From: Cryptomeria japonica
Lineage: Eukaryota; Streptophyta; Pinopsida; Cupressales; Cupressaceae
Direction of reading: 5' to 3'
DNA: 62,000 bases
Assembly: GCF_030272615.1 (NCBI RefSeq)
Contig: NC_081405.1
Span: 606,117,677 to 606,179,676 of the forward strand
Shown: piece after piece, positions 32,915 through 44,204 of the stretch
Position numbering within the stretch: the stretch's first letter is position 1
Layout: the number at the start of each line of letters is the position of its first letter
The notes under the pieces: generated by a model
Database searches by the model: none
Told to the model about the DNA's origin: nothing
Seen by the model: the letters and a program-made list of their open reading frames with translations, nothing else
Program-made: the position numbers and the translations under genes

Positions 32915-35900
32915 TCATTCACTGTCAATGGAGTCCTACCTGGATTTTGTTAACTGGTGGGTTAAAATCTAAAAGATATCTGTCAAAACTAAATTTATGC
33001 CATTACTGAAAGTTTTGTAGTCTTTTATGGCCTCTTGTGTTCTCTGCACTGTGTTGGTGAGTATGTGCATTTGCTTTTCTGGTGTCTTCAGTCTGAGAAC
33101 CAGAGCCTCAGATGTTTCTTTTCTCAAATAAATAAGATACTCTAGTCTTGGACTAAGTCTGCATTTTAAGTCCTTTGCCTTGTCCTTTATTCCCTATTTG
33201 TCTTTCTCTAATTTCTAGATTTTCTCTTCTTGCTCTGCAATTTTCTTTTCTAATTCCAAAAATGAATCTGATGTGCCAATCAGATTGTCAGCAATATTAT
33301 TTATTTTCTCTTGTGCTTTTCTGATTGCCTTGTCAAGATCCTCTGTTAAAACATTCATTTTACAAGTGTCCCTGTATAGTTTCTTGAAGTCATAGATTAT
33401 TTCTCCAAGTTTCGGTAAAAGGGTGTCCATTTCTATCTTGTTTTTCTTTACAATATCCTCAAAGAATTTCTCTTTTTCTTTTATTAGTCTCTCCTTAAAT
33501 GTATCCTCATTCATTTGATCAATAGTTACTAGGTTGTCGGTGATAAACTTAAACAATGTGTCTAGTTGACCTAAAGAATCTTTATTCTCAACACTACACT
33601 TTGGTGCTATCAATTTGAGAATTGGTATGGTATCATCAATAGCCTTATAGGCTTGTGCATTGCATTCCGTGATCTTCTTTATTGAATCTAATAAGACCTC
33701 AGTTACATTGGTAGGTCTGAATTCTGTCATAGCTGTACCAGATGTTTGTCCAACAATTTTTACAATAGCCATGCTACCGGTTGTAGTTATTTCCTTGCTT
33801 TGTTCGACCTCTGGTAGGTCATTCTGTGTTTGCATTTCCACAAACAAAGGTTTAGGCTTTTCAGTTTGTGTAGGTTGCATTGTCTTTGTCTATACCTGTG
33901 CTTCAACCTATACCAATTTTGGTTTCTCTAACCATGTCTTAGAAGGTTTCTTTGAGTTGACAATTGTCAGTTTCTCAATTTGTGCATCTGAACTTTGCTT
34001 AGTCGATTCTTCAGATGGTTTATCTGTTGTATCTACCGGTTTCTCAGTGGTATCCTTTGCGGGTTGCTCTACCTATGTAGATTTTTCTGTGTTTAACTCA
34101 ACCTCTACAGCCAGTGACTTAGTGGTCACATCTTTCTCCTTATCCTCAGTGGTCTCTCTATCAACCACAAAATTAACTTCCTGAGTATCTACATTTACTG
34201 TATACAAAATTCCTGATATAGGGTTTGTATCTTCTACCGGAGTCTCCATACTCTTAGTGGCCGATTGATTTTTAGTGATATCTACAGGTGGGGTATCTGA
34301 AGGAGGTGGGGGCATATTGTTAGTTATTTTTAAACTTGGTGGTCCACCTACCTTGCCTTTCCCCTTATCTCTATCCTTTTGATATACTTTGATAGTTTTA
34401 GATTTGAGTAATTCTTCCTCTTTTTCTTTCTCCACAAAGAAAATATCCCATCCATTAGTAGTTTCCTCAAAAACTTCCTTTACTCTATCTGCCATTAATG
34501 CTACATGTCGGTGAGCAGTAGAAAATGCTGTCCAATTAGCCTCATTGATTAATTTGTCTATTTTATCAGGTGAGTTAACTAGATGCACTGCCAGTAATTT
34601 TTCAATCTTAATCTTTTTATCCAGTTCAACAATAGATAATCTTCTAGCTTCTAATCTCCTATACAAGTAATTTGGAATTTCATCAACAACTTCCATTAAG
34701 AATTTCTTGTATATATCTAAGTGCAAAATTACACTATTCTCTATACTTTCCTTATCATCAACTGATAGTGTATTGTATATTTTATTGATATTCTTCAGCT
34801 TACCATCTTCTATTATTTCACTAAGAAGTTTGTCTATAGGAGAAATAGTTTGTTTCACCTTTTTCTTAGGAGTCATCTTCTTTGCTAGAGGCCTTATTGC
34901 CTGTTGCTTCTGTCTTGTCCTTTTAGGTGTAGGAGAAGGTACCGTTGAAGGTTTTCTTTTCCTCTCAACTCTCTTGAATACAACAGATATGTTAGTTTCA
35001 GAAGAAGTTCCAATCGATGAAAGGTGAGTTTCCGGTTGAAGTGCTTCCAGCTCACTTTCATTTATACTAGTTTGTTTTAGCACATCTTCCTTGATTGCCT
35101 TTGCCTATCGGGTTCCTTTTCTAATGGTTACTTCTACCTTCTTAGCTCTTTTCCTTGATTGTATTGTGCTTTCAATTGTTTCTGCACTACCAAATACTTT
35201 CTCTTCCAGTTCCTTAGGAGCTTCAAGGAGGGCTTTTGCATAAGTTTCTATGATGTTGTCATCTATTTCATAGCCCATTTCAGTTACCCAGATGGTTGTA
35301 GGGATAAGTGCCTCCATCCAAATTTCATCTTTCTTGATCACAAAATAGATTTCCTTTTGATACTTGTCCACAATAGCTTGTGATAGCCTTACTCTAGTTT
35401 TCATTCGAGCCTTTAGTGCTTGAAAATGCTCATTTATGTTTTTCTCCTTGTTCTCTCCCATATTATTCAATAGATTTGATAGTTGTTTTCCTACCGGTAT
35501 ATCAAATGCAAAATCTCTAGCACCAATACCAGGTACTTGTTTGGTTATGTATAGCATCAGACAAACAAGTAAGTTTCCAAATTTGAATGTTCCCTTTTTG
35601 TCTCTTTTGATCTTTCCCGAATTGTCTATCAACTCATCTTTAAGCCATTCACATATGTTTATCCTTGCATTATCATTGACCATATCATAGGCACTCTTGA
35701 TACATAGGCTAGAAACTAAGTTTAACCTATTTGCATGTGTAGCCTTATAACCTAAGATCATACTGATAAATTTGACATTTATATCCTTCACATTATTTAC
35801 CCTTAGAGATCTCTTATCAAATTTTGCACCAGTTAGGTTTGCCATTGTGTCATTTGAGACCTTCTTTGTTTTGTCCTATCTATTACCAGTGGAGGGTAAC

Positions 35901-36325
35901 CCTGTTACAACTTTTACTACTTCTTTTGTGATTTTATGAATAGAGTCTAACCATAAAAATTCACCATGTACTCTGCTTAACACAATCCTTATGATATCCT
36001 TGGGAAAATCTAGGATACTAAGAATTTCAGTAAAACCTAGGGTTTCTACTATCTTATGTTCAGGTTTGACATTTTTGGATTCATCACATATTACAGTCTT
36101 ATACATATTTTTAATTTCATCATCACCTAGTTCATCAATATGGCAATGTATATATATCCTAGGGTCTTCAGCATATACTAGTCCTTTAGGGATTTGAGAG
36201 AATGCACCTATGATATCATCTTTCTTTGCAATTTCGGGAACTAGCTAAAGTACAGGTCTAGGTCGCTTAACAACTTCAACAACAGTAGGGTTTGCAATAA
36301 ATTCAGGAGTGGATGAAGATTCCAT
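32915..36325 (-). pseudogene. 1,136-codon orphan ORF of the copia-type element
   Basis: I do not recognise this protein. From ATG 36325 one frame runs to TGA at 32915-32917 without a single frameshift. It is broken only by ten TAG codons (first bases, minus strand, 36247, 35878, 35107, 34075, 33910, 33892, 33217, 33196, 32971, 32938), all readable as former CAG. The N-terminal third (about residues 30-400) is compact and mixed, with EFLWLDSIHKITKEVVKVV and ICEWLKDELIDNSGKIK. The middle (from 35083) has a basic run KRKPSTVPSPTPKRTRQKQQ, possibly a nuclear signal, then helical segments. A Pro/Thr/Lys-rich linker follows (34340-33850), then a long heptad-rich C-terminal region (33760-33050). It occupies the place where pol belongs. 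It could be a captured host gene or an element-specific accessory protein. The reverse-complement frame at 33660-34184 is a shadow. Confidence 0.75.
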
Positions 36326-36708
36326 AGCTATAAATACCTCAATCTTCCTTAAGGATGAATGATTTGATGGATTGCTTCACTTCTTCGCTTGGAATACCTT
36401 CACTCGGGAATTTTTGCGCTCTTGAGGATTTGAATGTTTGGTGAATGAAAAAGGAGCCAAAACACTTGCTTTATAATGTTATTTTCACCAACTACCACAT
36501 TTAATGCTTGTTGGTTAAGTCACAACTTAACTCATCTGCCGGTATAGAAGTAATTTCAACTTCTTACCATCAATCAAGGGAATAATAGCATGTTTTCCAT
36601 TTTGTTTCTAAATCCCCAAAACAATTTTCTTCAGTTAGATGAAGAGTCTCCTGCCGGTAGAGTGTTACTCTGTTATGCTGGTGGAGGATTATTCCCATCA
36701 ATATTCTG

Positions 36709-37775
36709 ATCCGACTTTTTGATCCATTGTTTTGAGAATTCTTTTATACCTCTTCAACTTTTTTTTACCTTTTAAACTAGGACCTTTGTTATTTGCCAGT
36801 GAGGACTTGGTTCTACAAAATTTTGCAATATGTCCAATCTTGTTATAGGCATAACAAGTCATATTGTTCTTCTGAATAGATTTCCCATATCCTATGCCGG
36901 TATGTGTTCAACAATGATTAGATAAGTGCCCAAATCTTCCACAAACATAACATCTCACATTCATTCTACAATTTTCTGAATTATGACCAACTTTATTGCA
37001 TTTAGAACATTGACTGGTGGGTGTATTAGTGTTCTGATAATTTCTAGATCTACACTGATTTGCTCTATGACCATACTTGTTATAGTTAAAGTATTTGCCA
37101 TTAAATTTGTAAGCAGTAGGTTGTCTTACTGGTTTGTTATGATCATGATTGTTTGCAGTACTGGAGCTTTCACCAATTTCAAAGACAAGGCCATTTGTAT
37201 CATCATTTGGTTTCTGATTCTTTAGCATGTCACCAAGTTCTTCTGAACTTTTCTTGAATTTCTCCTTGTGATGATTTGCAGCAGTCAATTCATTCTCCAA
37301 GATTCCTTTCCATCTCATGAGTTCAGTTCTGTCATTTTGTGTATGGATTAGATCTGTCTTCAACATATCATTTTCATGACTGAGTCTTGTGTTTTCATTT
37401 CCAACATCATTTAGTCTTCTAACCAAGTCTTCTTCATTCTTCTTTCTATCTTAAATTTCTTTACAAAATATCATAGTCATATCTTGCATCTCATTCTTTG
37501 TTGTACTGATTTCTTGTCATAGCTTGTTTACCAGTTCATTAAGAGTTTCCTTTTCATCATTATCATTTTGCATCTTTTCACAAAGTTCTCTTTTCTTTTT
37601 TCTTGCAATGGTAAGGTTTTCTTGAAGTGCTTGAATAATATCTTGAGCAGCCTTTAGATCATCTTCAAGTTTGATATTCTTCACCTTTTCTGCATCATAG
37701 TTTGAAGAGTTGTTTCCAATTGCTTTCTCAAGTTTTCCATCTCTACCGGTTAACAGATCTTCCTCAAGCTATTAG
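36709..37775 (-). pseudogene. gag: gag remnant with four zinc knuckles, copia-type element
   Basis: The frame opens within about 30 bp of the primer site with a coiled coil (KLEDDLKAAQDIIQALQENL) and continues through TGA and TAA at likely CGA and CAA codons to a basic C-terminal region. There are four CX2CX4HX4C-type knuckles. CSKCNKVGHNSENC and CYVCGRFGHLSNHC are intact. The first (YFNYNKYGHRANQC) and the fourth (CYAYNKIGHIAKFC) have Cys-to-Tyr changes, each a G-to-A transition. TGA after LSNHC separates the fourth. The usual N-terminal gag core of plant copia elements is missing, so this is only the RNA-binding half. It lies in the same frame as the downstream ORF. Confidence 0.75.
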
Positions 37776-37794
37776 GCTTCTGAAAATAGAGGAC

Positions 37795-37809
37795 CAAGCT
37801 TTGATACCA
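37795..37809 (-). other. primer binding site of the copia-type element
   Basis: The minus strand reads TGGTATCAAAGCTTGG two bases after the LTR end CCTAACA. It is of the initiator-Met tRNA type shared by most plant Ty1/copia elements. Confidence 0.85.
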
Positions 37810-37811
37810 AT

Positions 37812-38585
37812 TGTTAGGATTCCCAAAGATACTGAGAGGGGGGGTGAATCAGTATCTAACCGGTATGTAGATTTACTTGACTTAAAACATGAAAAGCATG
37901 TTAAAACTGTGTACAGGTAAACTAGAAATAATGCAATAAACAAGAATAACAACAACCACATGAGAAGCACACCATAACACAATATTTTAACGAGGAAACC
38001 CAGTGTGGGAAAAACCTCAGTGGGATTTGTCACCCACAATATTCGCTTACTAGCCAATAAGGGAATATTAGTCTTACAATAGGGGCCGACACATGCAGGA
38101 AGGCCAAGTGCCTAGAGCTCACTGCTCAATTACAAAAGAAGTCACACTGACTTACAAAAATGGATTATATTAATCCAATGTCTTGTACTGCTTCAGATTA
38201 GCATCTCCTATGCCAGATCCAGTACCAGTTTAAGCTCTGCTACATACATAAACCCTTAACCTATAATTCACACATTAGGTCTGCATAATTTTGCCTATCT
38301 CCTTATTACAAAATGATCTACAATGATCTCATACATATATGAGTCATATTAAAACTCACCATGTCGACTTACAATAATTTTACAATTAATCACAAAATAC
38401 ATTTTAAACAAAATTCTTGTCAGCCAGGATGCCGACATCTTTCCTTTCATTGCCGGTGTTCTGTGTGCCGGTGTAGAGTTTGTCGTTGCCGGTGTCTTTT
38501 TGGTATCATATGATTGCAAGGTTGCCATCAATGACAAAACCTTCAATCACCTACAATTTCTCATTGGAGTATGCATTTTCCAACA
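37812..38585 (-). repeat. 5' LTR of the copia-type element
   Basis: 774 bp, partner of 31928-32712, with ends TGTTAGGATTCC and TTTTCCAACA on the + strand. Differences between the pair are mostly transitions plus a few short indels. Confidence 0.88.
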
Positions 38586-39549
38586 ATTATAAGACTATAA
38601 GTTTGATGCACAAAGACTTGATTTTGTGAAGAAGGAATGGGCTCTATTTATAGGGAAAATAGGGCAATGGATGGTCAAGATTGGATAATCTTAACAAGGG
38701 CTATGATTGAAAGTTACTCAATCCATGTTTACAATTCTCACCAATGAAATGGTGATAATTGTCAATAAGAGGTTGCTTGAGAGGAGATGAAATAAGCATT
38801 AAATGCTTGAGAAGGCCTCATGGTTACCTTAGGAGGTAAGGGTTAAGGTTAGATTAAGAAAACCCATTGGATAAAGCTCTTACCCAAAGGATAAACTCTT
38901 GTGAAAGGGTTAAAGGAATAACCAAGGGTAAAGCCATGAATGCTGGATGAGACCCTTGGGTTAGATGGAGGTTGAGTTAGGCAAAAAGTCTCTAACCATG
39001 TAAGAAGGTTGAGTTAACCATTAATGGTTTGGAAGACTTTCAAGGTTAACTTGTTAAGACATAAAGCCTTTAATGGTTTTCAAAGACTTTGAGGGTTTGA
39101 GAAGTGACTTCCCTTTGCTTAGGGATGTGACAATATTTAGGAGATGGGTTAGGCTAATTTAGAAGTGATTAGAAGAATCTAGAAGGGGGTTTAGAGAGGC
39201 AAGTGGGAGATGTAGGATTTTGCAAGTGGGTGGAGGGGAATTTATTAAAATAAATTTAATTTATTTCGATTATGGTTACAACTTGCATTTGTAGGATTTT
39301 ACAAGTGGGGGAATTTTTAAATAAAATTAGATTTATTTAAATGCAAATGAGATTTTAATTAAATGTAGATTTAATTAAAATGGGAAAGAGGATAAATTGA
39401 AAATTTTAATTAAATGCAAATTTAATTAAAATGACTTAGATAGAAGAATGGTATATTAATTAAATCTTAATTTAATTAATTGGAAGAATTAAGAATAATT
39501 AAATGAATAAAATTCACTTAATTCATTGTGCAACTTTTAGGTGTCTACA
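38586..39549 (-). mobile_element. element D 3' LTR, segment 3 of 3
   Basis: After the duplicated ATTAT the LTR of D resumes and matches 47767-48142 up to CCCTTGGGTTAG (38964). The following 585 bp (to 39549) have no counterpart in the truncated right LTR. It ends GGTGTCTACA, the complement of the LTR start TGTAGACACC. Without its two insertions the LTR would be about 1.4 kb. Confidence 0.85.
38642..38652 (-). promoter_or_regulatory. TATA box in the element D 3' LTR
   Basis: The minus strand reads TATAAATAGAGCCCATTCC, conserved at 47819-47829 in the other LTR. This is the probable LTR core promoter; no activity is implied. Confidence 0.5.
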
Positions 39550-39566
39550 TTTTGGCCCTCTTTGAG
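39550..39566 (-). other. polypurine tract of element D
   Basis: The minus strand reads CTCAAAGAGGGCCAAAA immediately before TGTAGACACC. It is nearly the same as the tract of element C at 13433-13450, tying the two elements to one lineage. Confidence 0.65.
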
Positions 39567-39660
39567 TTAACGTGTGACCACATGTTGATTCAAAGAAAAT
39601 CTGTCGGATATGATGTCAAAATTTGATCGATATGATGCTATGGATATGAAAAAGTTGATA

Positions 39661-39738
39661 TGATGCCCCATATTTGATGAATGATATTGATGATGCCCCA
39701 GATTTGATGAATGATATTGATGATGCCCCAGATATGAA
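39661..39738. repeat. 30-bp tandem repeat, about 2.6 copies
   Basis: TGATGCCCCAGATTTGATGA plus ATGATATTGA recurs exactly at 39661, 39691 and 39721. It lies just inside the 3' LTR of D. Confidence 0.85.
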
Positions 39739-39949
39739 GAATTGATTCGATATGAAAATTTGATATGAAACTGATATGAAATTGATGTTGAGATTTGATA
39801 TGATAATGCCCCCTTGAGAGATCTTTTGTGCACAAAAGACATGAATGATCTCTTGAAAGAAGAAGAATGCTATTTGAAAGATAGAAGAGTGGATAGTGAT
39901 GACATGCATGGGTTTGATATGATTGATTAGATTGATTGGATTGAGATCA

Positions 39950-40275
39950 AGTCTGGTTTCAGGTATGACACCTCCTATATAAGACATGGATGATCGAGCG
40001 TCTGGTTTCAGAAATGATATCATTTGTATAAGACATGGATGATCGAGCATTTGGTTTCAAGAATGATACCACTTGTATAAGACATGGATGATCGAGCATC
40101 TGGTTTCAAGAATGATATATCCTATATAAGAGTTAATCAAAACGCCTGTTTCAAGAATGATATATCCTGTATAAGAGCTGATCAAAATATTTGGTTTCAG
40201 GAACGATATATCATGTATAAGAACTGATCAAAACATCTAGTTCCAGGAAAGATACATCCTATATAAGACATGATA
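39950..40275. repeat. 47-49-bp tandem repeat, seven copies
   Basis: Copies begin GTCTGGTTTCA or close variants near 39951, 40000, 40049, 40098, 40144, 40190 and 40237, each followed about 20 bp later by TGTATAAGAC. Looser copies recur singly or in pairs at 41465-41550 and 41605-41690, and one relative is in element C near 17202. GTCT at the start and AGAC at the end of the core are inverted. Confidence 0.85.
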
Positions 40276-41759
40276 GAAGATAGTTTGGAAGAATGATGAA
40301 GACATGAAAGTGAAGAAGCATTCCATGATGATACGATAGATATGCATGTGAGGGATGCAATGATAAATGATGAATGATATGATTTCATGATGAGATGAAC
40401 AAAAATATGATTTATGAGATGTGAGATGTTTATGATAATGCACTGATACTAATGCAAGATTAAAATGATATGCAACCTAATGCAAGATTAAGATGATAAT
40501 GATGTGCAGCTAATGCAAATCTTAATATGCATTCTCATTCTTAATGTTGCCATCTATTGTGATCAAAGTGCCATTGCTTCCTTTGTTTTCATTATCGAGC
40601 CTTGATTTGTTGAAAGTTGATACAATAATCATGGTATAACTCAACCATAATGACCTGAGTATAACTTACATGGATTTTGATATTGCAAGACAACACAAGA
40701 ATCGAGGTATAATTGAACCAAGATGACATGAGTGTTGCTTGCGTAAACAGATAAGAGTTAACCTTTGTCCCATACAAATCCGAAATATCCTCAGCGATAA
40801 GCCACCTGATTGCTTCGTAGGACAAATTTACATGGTAAAAGACTTCACTTACAGATAAAGGACAATAAAACATCACATTCCTTCCTTGCTTCTCTAGTCG
40901 TAAGACATTCTGGAGGTGCTCAGGAGATATGATAAGAAAAAATTAACAACCATAAGTAATCATGCATGCTACTTGGAATGTACTCTTGTCAAATAAAACA
41001 TCTTGCAAATAGATCTTTGTTTAGTTGAAATCAATTTATGTCTATGATTTCTGGCCTTCTTACATTATCGTTTGTCATTTGTTGGTTGTTCTAATCCTTG
41101 TTGTCTTGCTACGTTTTTGGTCTGATGTTGAAAACCTTGAAGACAAAATGCCCCCAGCGAGGTCAAGATTTTGCCCCTTGTTGTTGATACTACGTCGACA
41201 TGGATATGTACACTGATCACCAAGCCATGGTGGGATATGATTTGGATAATTGATTTAGATAAATCAAGGATAGTGACTACGCTAAGTATGTCTAGGATTG
41301 ATAAGCATTTTGTGAATTTCTAGTGATGTCTTAGATGGGTGGATATGATACATACAATATGATTTGTGAAACATGTACTACCATCAATTGATAAAGATAA
41401 AGATAACTAGAATAAAATCTAGCTATCATACTGATCTATGTCATTGTTTTGATTTGTTTGATGATTGATAGGAATGTCCGGTTTCAAAGAGTGAGTACCT
41501 CGTATAAGACCAACCTGTCTGGTTTTGAGTGTACCTATCTCTGTATAAGACATGTTTGATGTTGATGTTGATGGATTGATTATCAAGAATCGATGATTGA
41601 TAGGAATGTCTGGTTTCAAAGAGTGATTACCCCGTATAAGACCGATCTATCTAGTTTTGAGTGTACCTATCCCTGTATAAGACATGTGATCAGTTTGATT
41701 GCAGACTTTGAGAGTTTTCCTGTTGTTGAATTGATTTGATGGATGGTCCATGTGTTCAT

Positions 41760-41950
41760 GCTTTGATTTTCAATTTTTATTTGATTTTGTCGATTTTAGA
41801 TTTTTTAGTTCTTGGATATTTTGATTTTTTTGATTTTTTTGATTTTTTGATTTTTTGAGTTTTTTGGATATTTTGATTTTTTGGATTTTTTTGGATATTT
41901 TGATTTTTTTGAGTTTTTTGATATTTTGATTTTTTTTGAGTTTTTTGATT
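41760..41950. repeat. T-rich tract of GATTTTTT/GAGTTTTTT units
   Basis: Nearly pure runs of GATTTTTTGATTTTTTGAGT type on the + strand. In element orientation this is an A-rich tract. A similar but more diverged tract lies in element C at 17395-17700. Confidence 0.75.
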
Positions 41951-42089
41951 AGAAGATAGATGTATTTGGTTGCCCCAATGTATAGAAAGACAAGGAATAT
42001 TATGAATGGATGATTGAACCATTGAGGTGAAAATGGATTTGTTGTCCTTAGTTTTGATCAAGATCAAGGATGGAAAAGGGGATATGGAT

Positions 42090-42300
42090 AGATATAGGAT
42101 ATAGATAGCACAGGATGATGGAAGAAATGAATAGATAAGATAGATGGTATAGATTTAGAGGATATGGATGAAGTGAAGCAATATCATAGATAGCACTGGA
42201 TGATAGAAGATATGAATAGATAGGATAGCGAAGCAAGATTGTAGAAAGAATTGGATGATAGAAGATATGAATAGATAGGATAAGGGATATGGATTACAAT
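42090..42300. repeat. diverged tandem repeats of GATAGAAGATATGAATAGA type
   Basis: GGATGATAGAAGATATGAAT with AGATAGGATA recurs around 42114, 42190 and 42252 with degenerate spacers of about 60-75 bp. No coding content. Confidence 0.6.
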
Positions 42301-43475
42301 GAAGCAAGAATAGAGTGGATTAACTTTTCCCCCAAGCATAGAGGTTTCCATTTGCAAAGAGGTGATATGTAAGATTGTCACAACATTTTGCACCATCTAA
42401 ATAAGTGTTCTTGAACTTTTCAAAGATAGAGACCCAACCCACACTTAGAACCTCTGGAAATTTCAACTGAACATTTGTAGCAACTAGGAAGTAGACTCAA
42501 AAGGGAAGAAAAATCCCAAACTAGATCAAGGTACTTAGTCTTTGATTACCCATGTGTGTGCAAGTGGGTTCATTCTGGGTCATATTATCATTGTAATCTT
42601 CAGAATCCAGCATGGCTAGCTACATGAGTTACCTTGACTTCAAAAGCATCCTGGATAGAGCCTCGCTGCCAGTGAACATCCATAGCCCTGATGAGGTTAT
42701 TACTGTAATCTCACAAATATTGCTCCATTGCCAGCTAGACATCCATAGCCCCAATGGAGTTATTCGTATGTTCCCATAGCCAAGCATTTTGATATTGTAT
42801 TTCATTGCATTTTTCTTTTCTTGATATTCATTTTCTTTCTCATGCTTTTGATATTTCTTTTTGCTCTTTATTTTTCTTCCATTGGCTTGTAAGTGATGAA
42901 ATTTACATGGGTCTGATAATTACAGTGGCACGAAGCAAGATTTTAGATTTTTCACTAGCCATGTCTTCAATTTAAGAGATCACAATGATTTAGAGAAATC
43001 CATTAAGTGTATGAGATATAGTAATCAAAAGATGTCGATACCAAGATACAATAAGTGGTTCTTTTCTAGATTAAGTGTGTATCCCAACCAAAGAAAATGT
43101 TAAAGAGGAACAACCTCTAATTCTGAAGCATTTCATGAATAGATACCTAGGAAAAGGACTAAACATTAGATTCGAGCATGGGCAAGTATTTGACAAAATG
43201 ACACAAACACCTATTTCATAGATGAAAGATTTATGTGAAGGATTGAGTGATAGGGATTGAAGGATAGAAAAGAGGTGTTGGATAATAGATAGAATGTTTG
43301 AAGATTTGTGTGAGGATAGATGGAAATGTATTCAGGATGAGTGTTGGTACACAACTCAAGAAGTGATGAAGAGATGGAGGATAATCAAATTTTGGGACAT
43401 AAGGACCCAAAATAGATAAAGGAAATGAAGGAAGAATATTTTGGAAATATATTTAGATAGAGGGTTGAAAGAAGT

Positions 43476-44204
43476 TCAAAGATGTGTTCCTTTGTTGATC
43501 TTGCTTATGGATCGTTTGAGATTATGGATTAGTGATGGAGGGAGGTAATAACCCAAGATGGATGGAAGGGATGAAGAGTTTGATTGTGGAATGAAAGGAC
43601 CTAAGATAGATTTAGAAGAAGAAGAGTTTGAATTTGGAATGAAAGAACCTAAGATAGATTTGGAGGATGAAGAGATTGAATTTGGAATGAAAGGACCTAA
43701 GATAGATTTGGAGGAAGAAGAGATTCCTTGATCTTGATCTTGACTTGGAGTAGGATCATTTGAGTTTGTGCTTTCCTCTTGATTTGGAATTAGACCAGTG
43801 AAGGAGATGGAAGGGATATCATGCTCTTTCTTAGGAGGTGGATGTTGAATGGGAATTTTCTCTTGAGATGGAAGGGGATCATCATGGATAGAATACCAAA
43901 AGATTAGGGGATCATCATAAGATTCTTGATAGGTGGGATCTTGATAAAAAATGGGATTAGATTGGAGAGAAATGATATCTTGATCTTGATTTATGCTAGG
44001 AGTCATTTCCTTTGACTAAGTTTCCTTTTTCTCAGTTTGATAATGAATGGTCATATGAATGATCAAAGTTGATGGTTTTGATAGGTTGATGTAGAGAAAT
44101 TTACTCCTTTTGATAAGGGCCCTAGGACTAGGTTGTCTCTTCTTTAACTTAGTTTTGTGATGAAGACTTGTTCTTCTCAAAATATGAGGATTGGTCATAC
44201 ACAA
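43476..44204 (-). pseudogene. unknown element D ORF with 16-residue repeats
   Basis: A 243-codon minus frame from ATG 44204 to 43476 with one TAG (44016-44018, likely former CAG). The head is basic (TKLKKRQPSPRALIKRSKF), the middle is Gln/Asp/Pro-rich, and the C-terminal third contains repeats of SSSSKSILGPFIPNSI type encoded by a 48-bp DNA repeat (43575-43730). It is the longest frame in the D interior and lies on the element's sense strand, so it may be a remnant gag or leader protein, but I see no zinc knuckle or gag core. The same 48-bp repeats are also open on the other strand as an acidic GMKGPKIDLEEEE peptide, so the true coding strand is not certain. Confidence 0.4.
43575..43730. repeat. 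48-bp tandem repeat inside the element D ORF
   Basis: TTTGGAATGAAAGGACCTAA plus GATAGATTTGGAGGAAGAAGAG and ATTGAA repeats about three times with few changes. The period is divisible by three, so both strands keep a frame. Confidence 0.8.

Larger units (their letters stand above)
31928..38585 (-). mobile_element. non-autonomous Ty1/copia-type element with an orphan ORF (6.7 kb)
   Basis: LTRs of 785 and 774 bp; on the minus strand they run TGTTGGAAAATG to CCTAACA. GTTAT (31923-31927) and ATTAT (38586-38590) are the target-site duplication, with one G-to-A change; the empty site is preserved in D's other LTR as AATGTTATGAGAC. The primer site lies at the right end and the polypurine tract at the left, so it is minus-oriented. 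The AAAGGGGGAGAT tract plus TGTTGG start are of Ty1/copia style. Between them are a gag remnant with zinc knuckles and a 1,136-codon frame; no protease, integrase, reverse transcriptase or RNase H is visible. It must have depended on another element for mobility. Confidence 0.85.

Noticed and set aside
33660-34184. 174-codon + strand frame
   Set aside because: It is the antisense shadow of the orphan ORF; composition (Val/Ser/Cys-rich) mirrors the Thr/Lys/Glu-rich sense strand.
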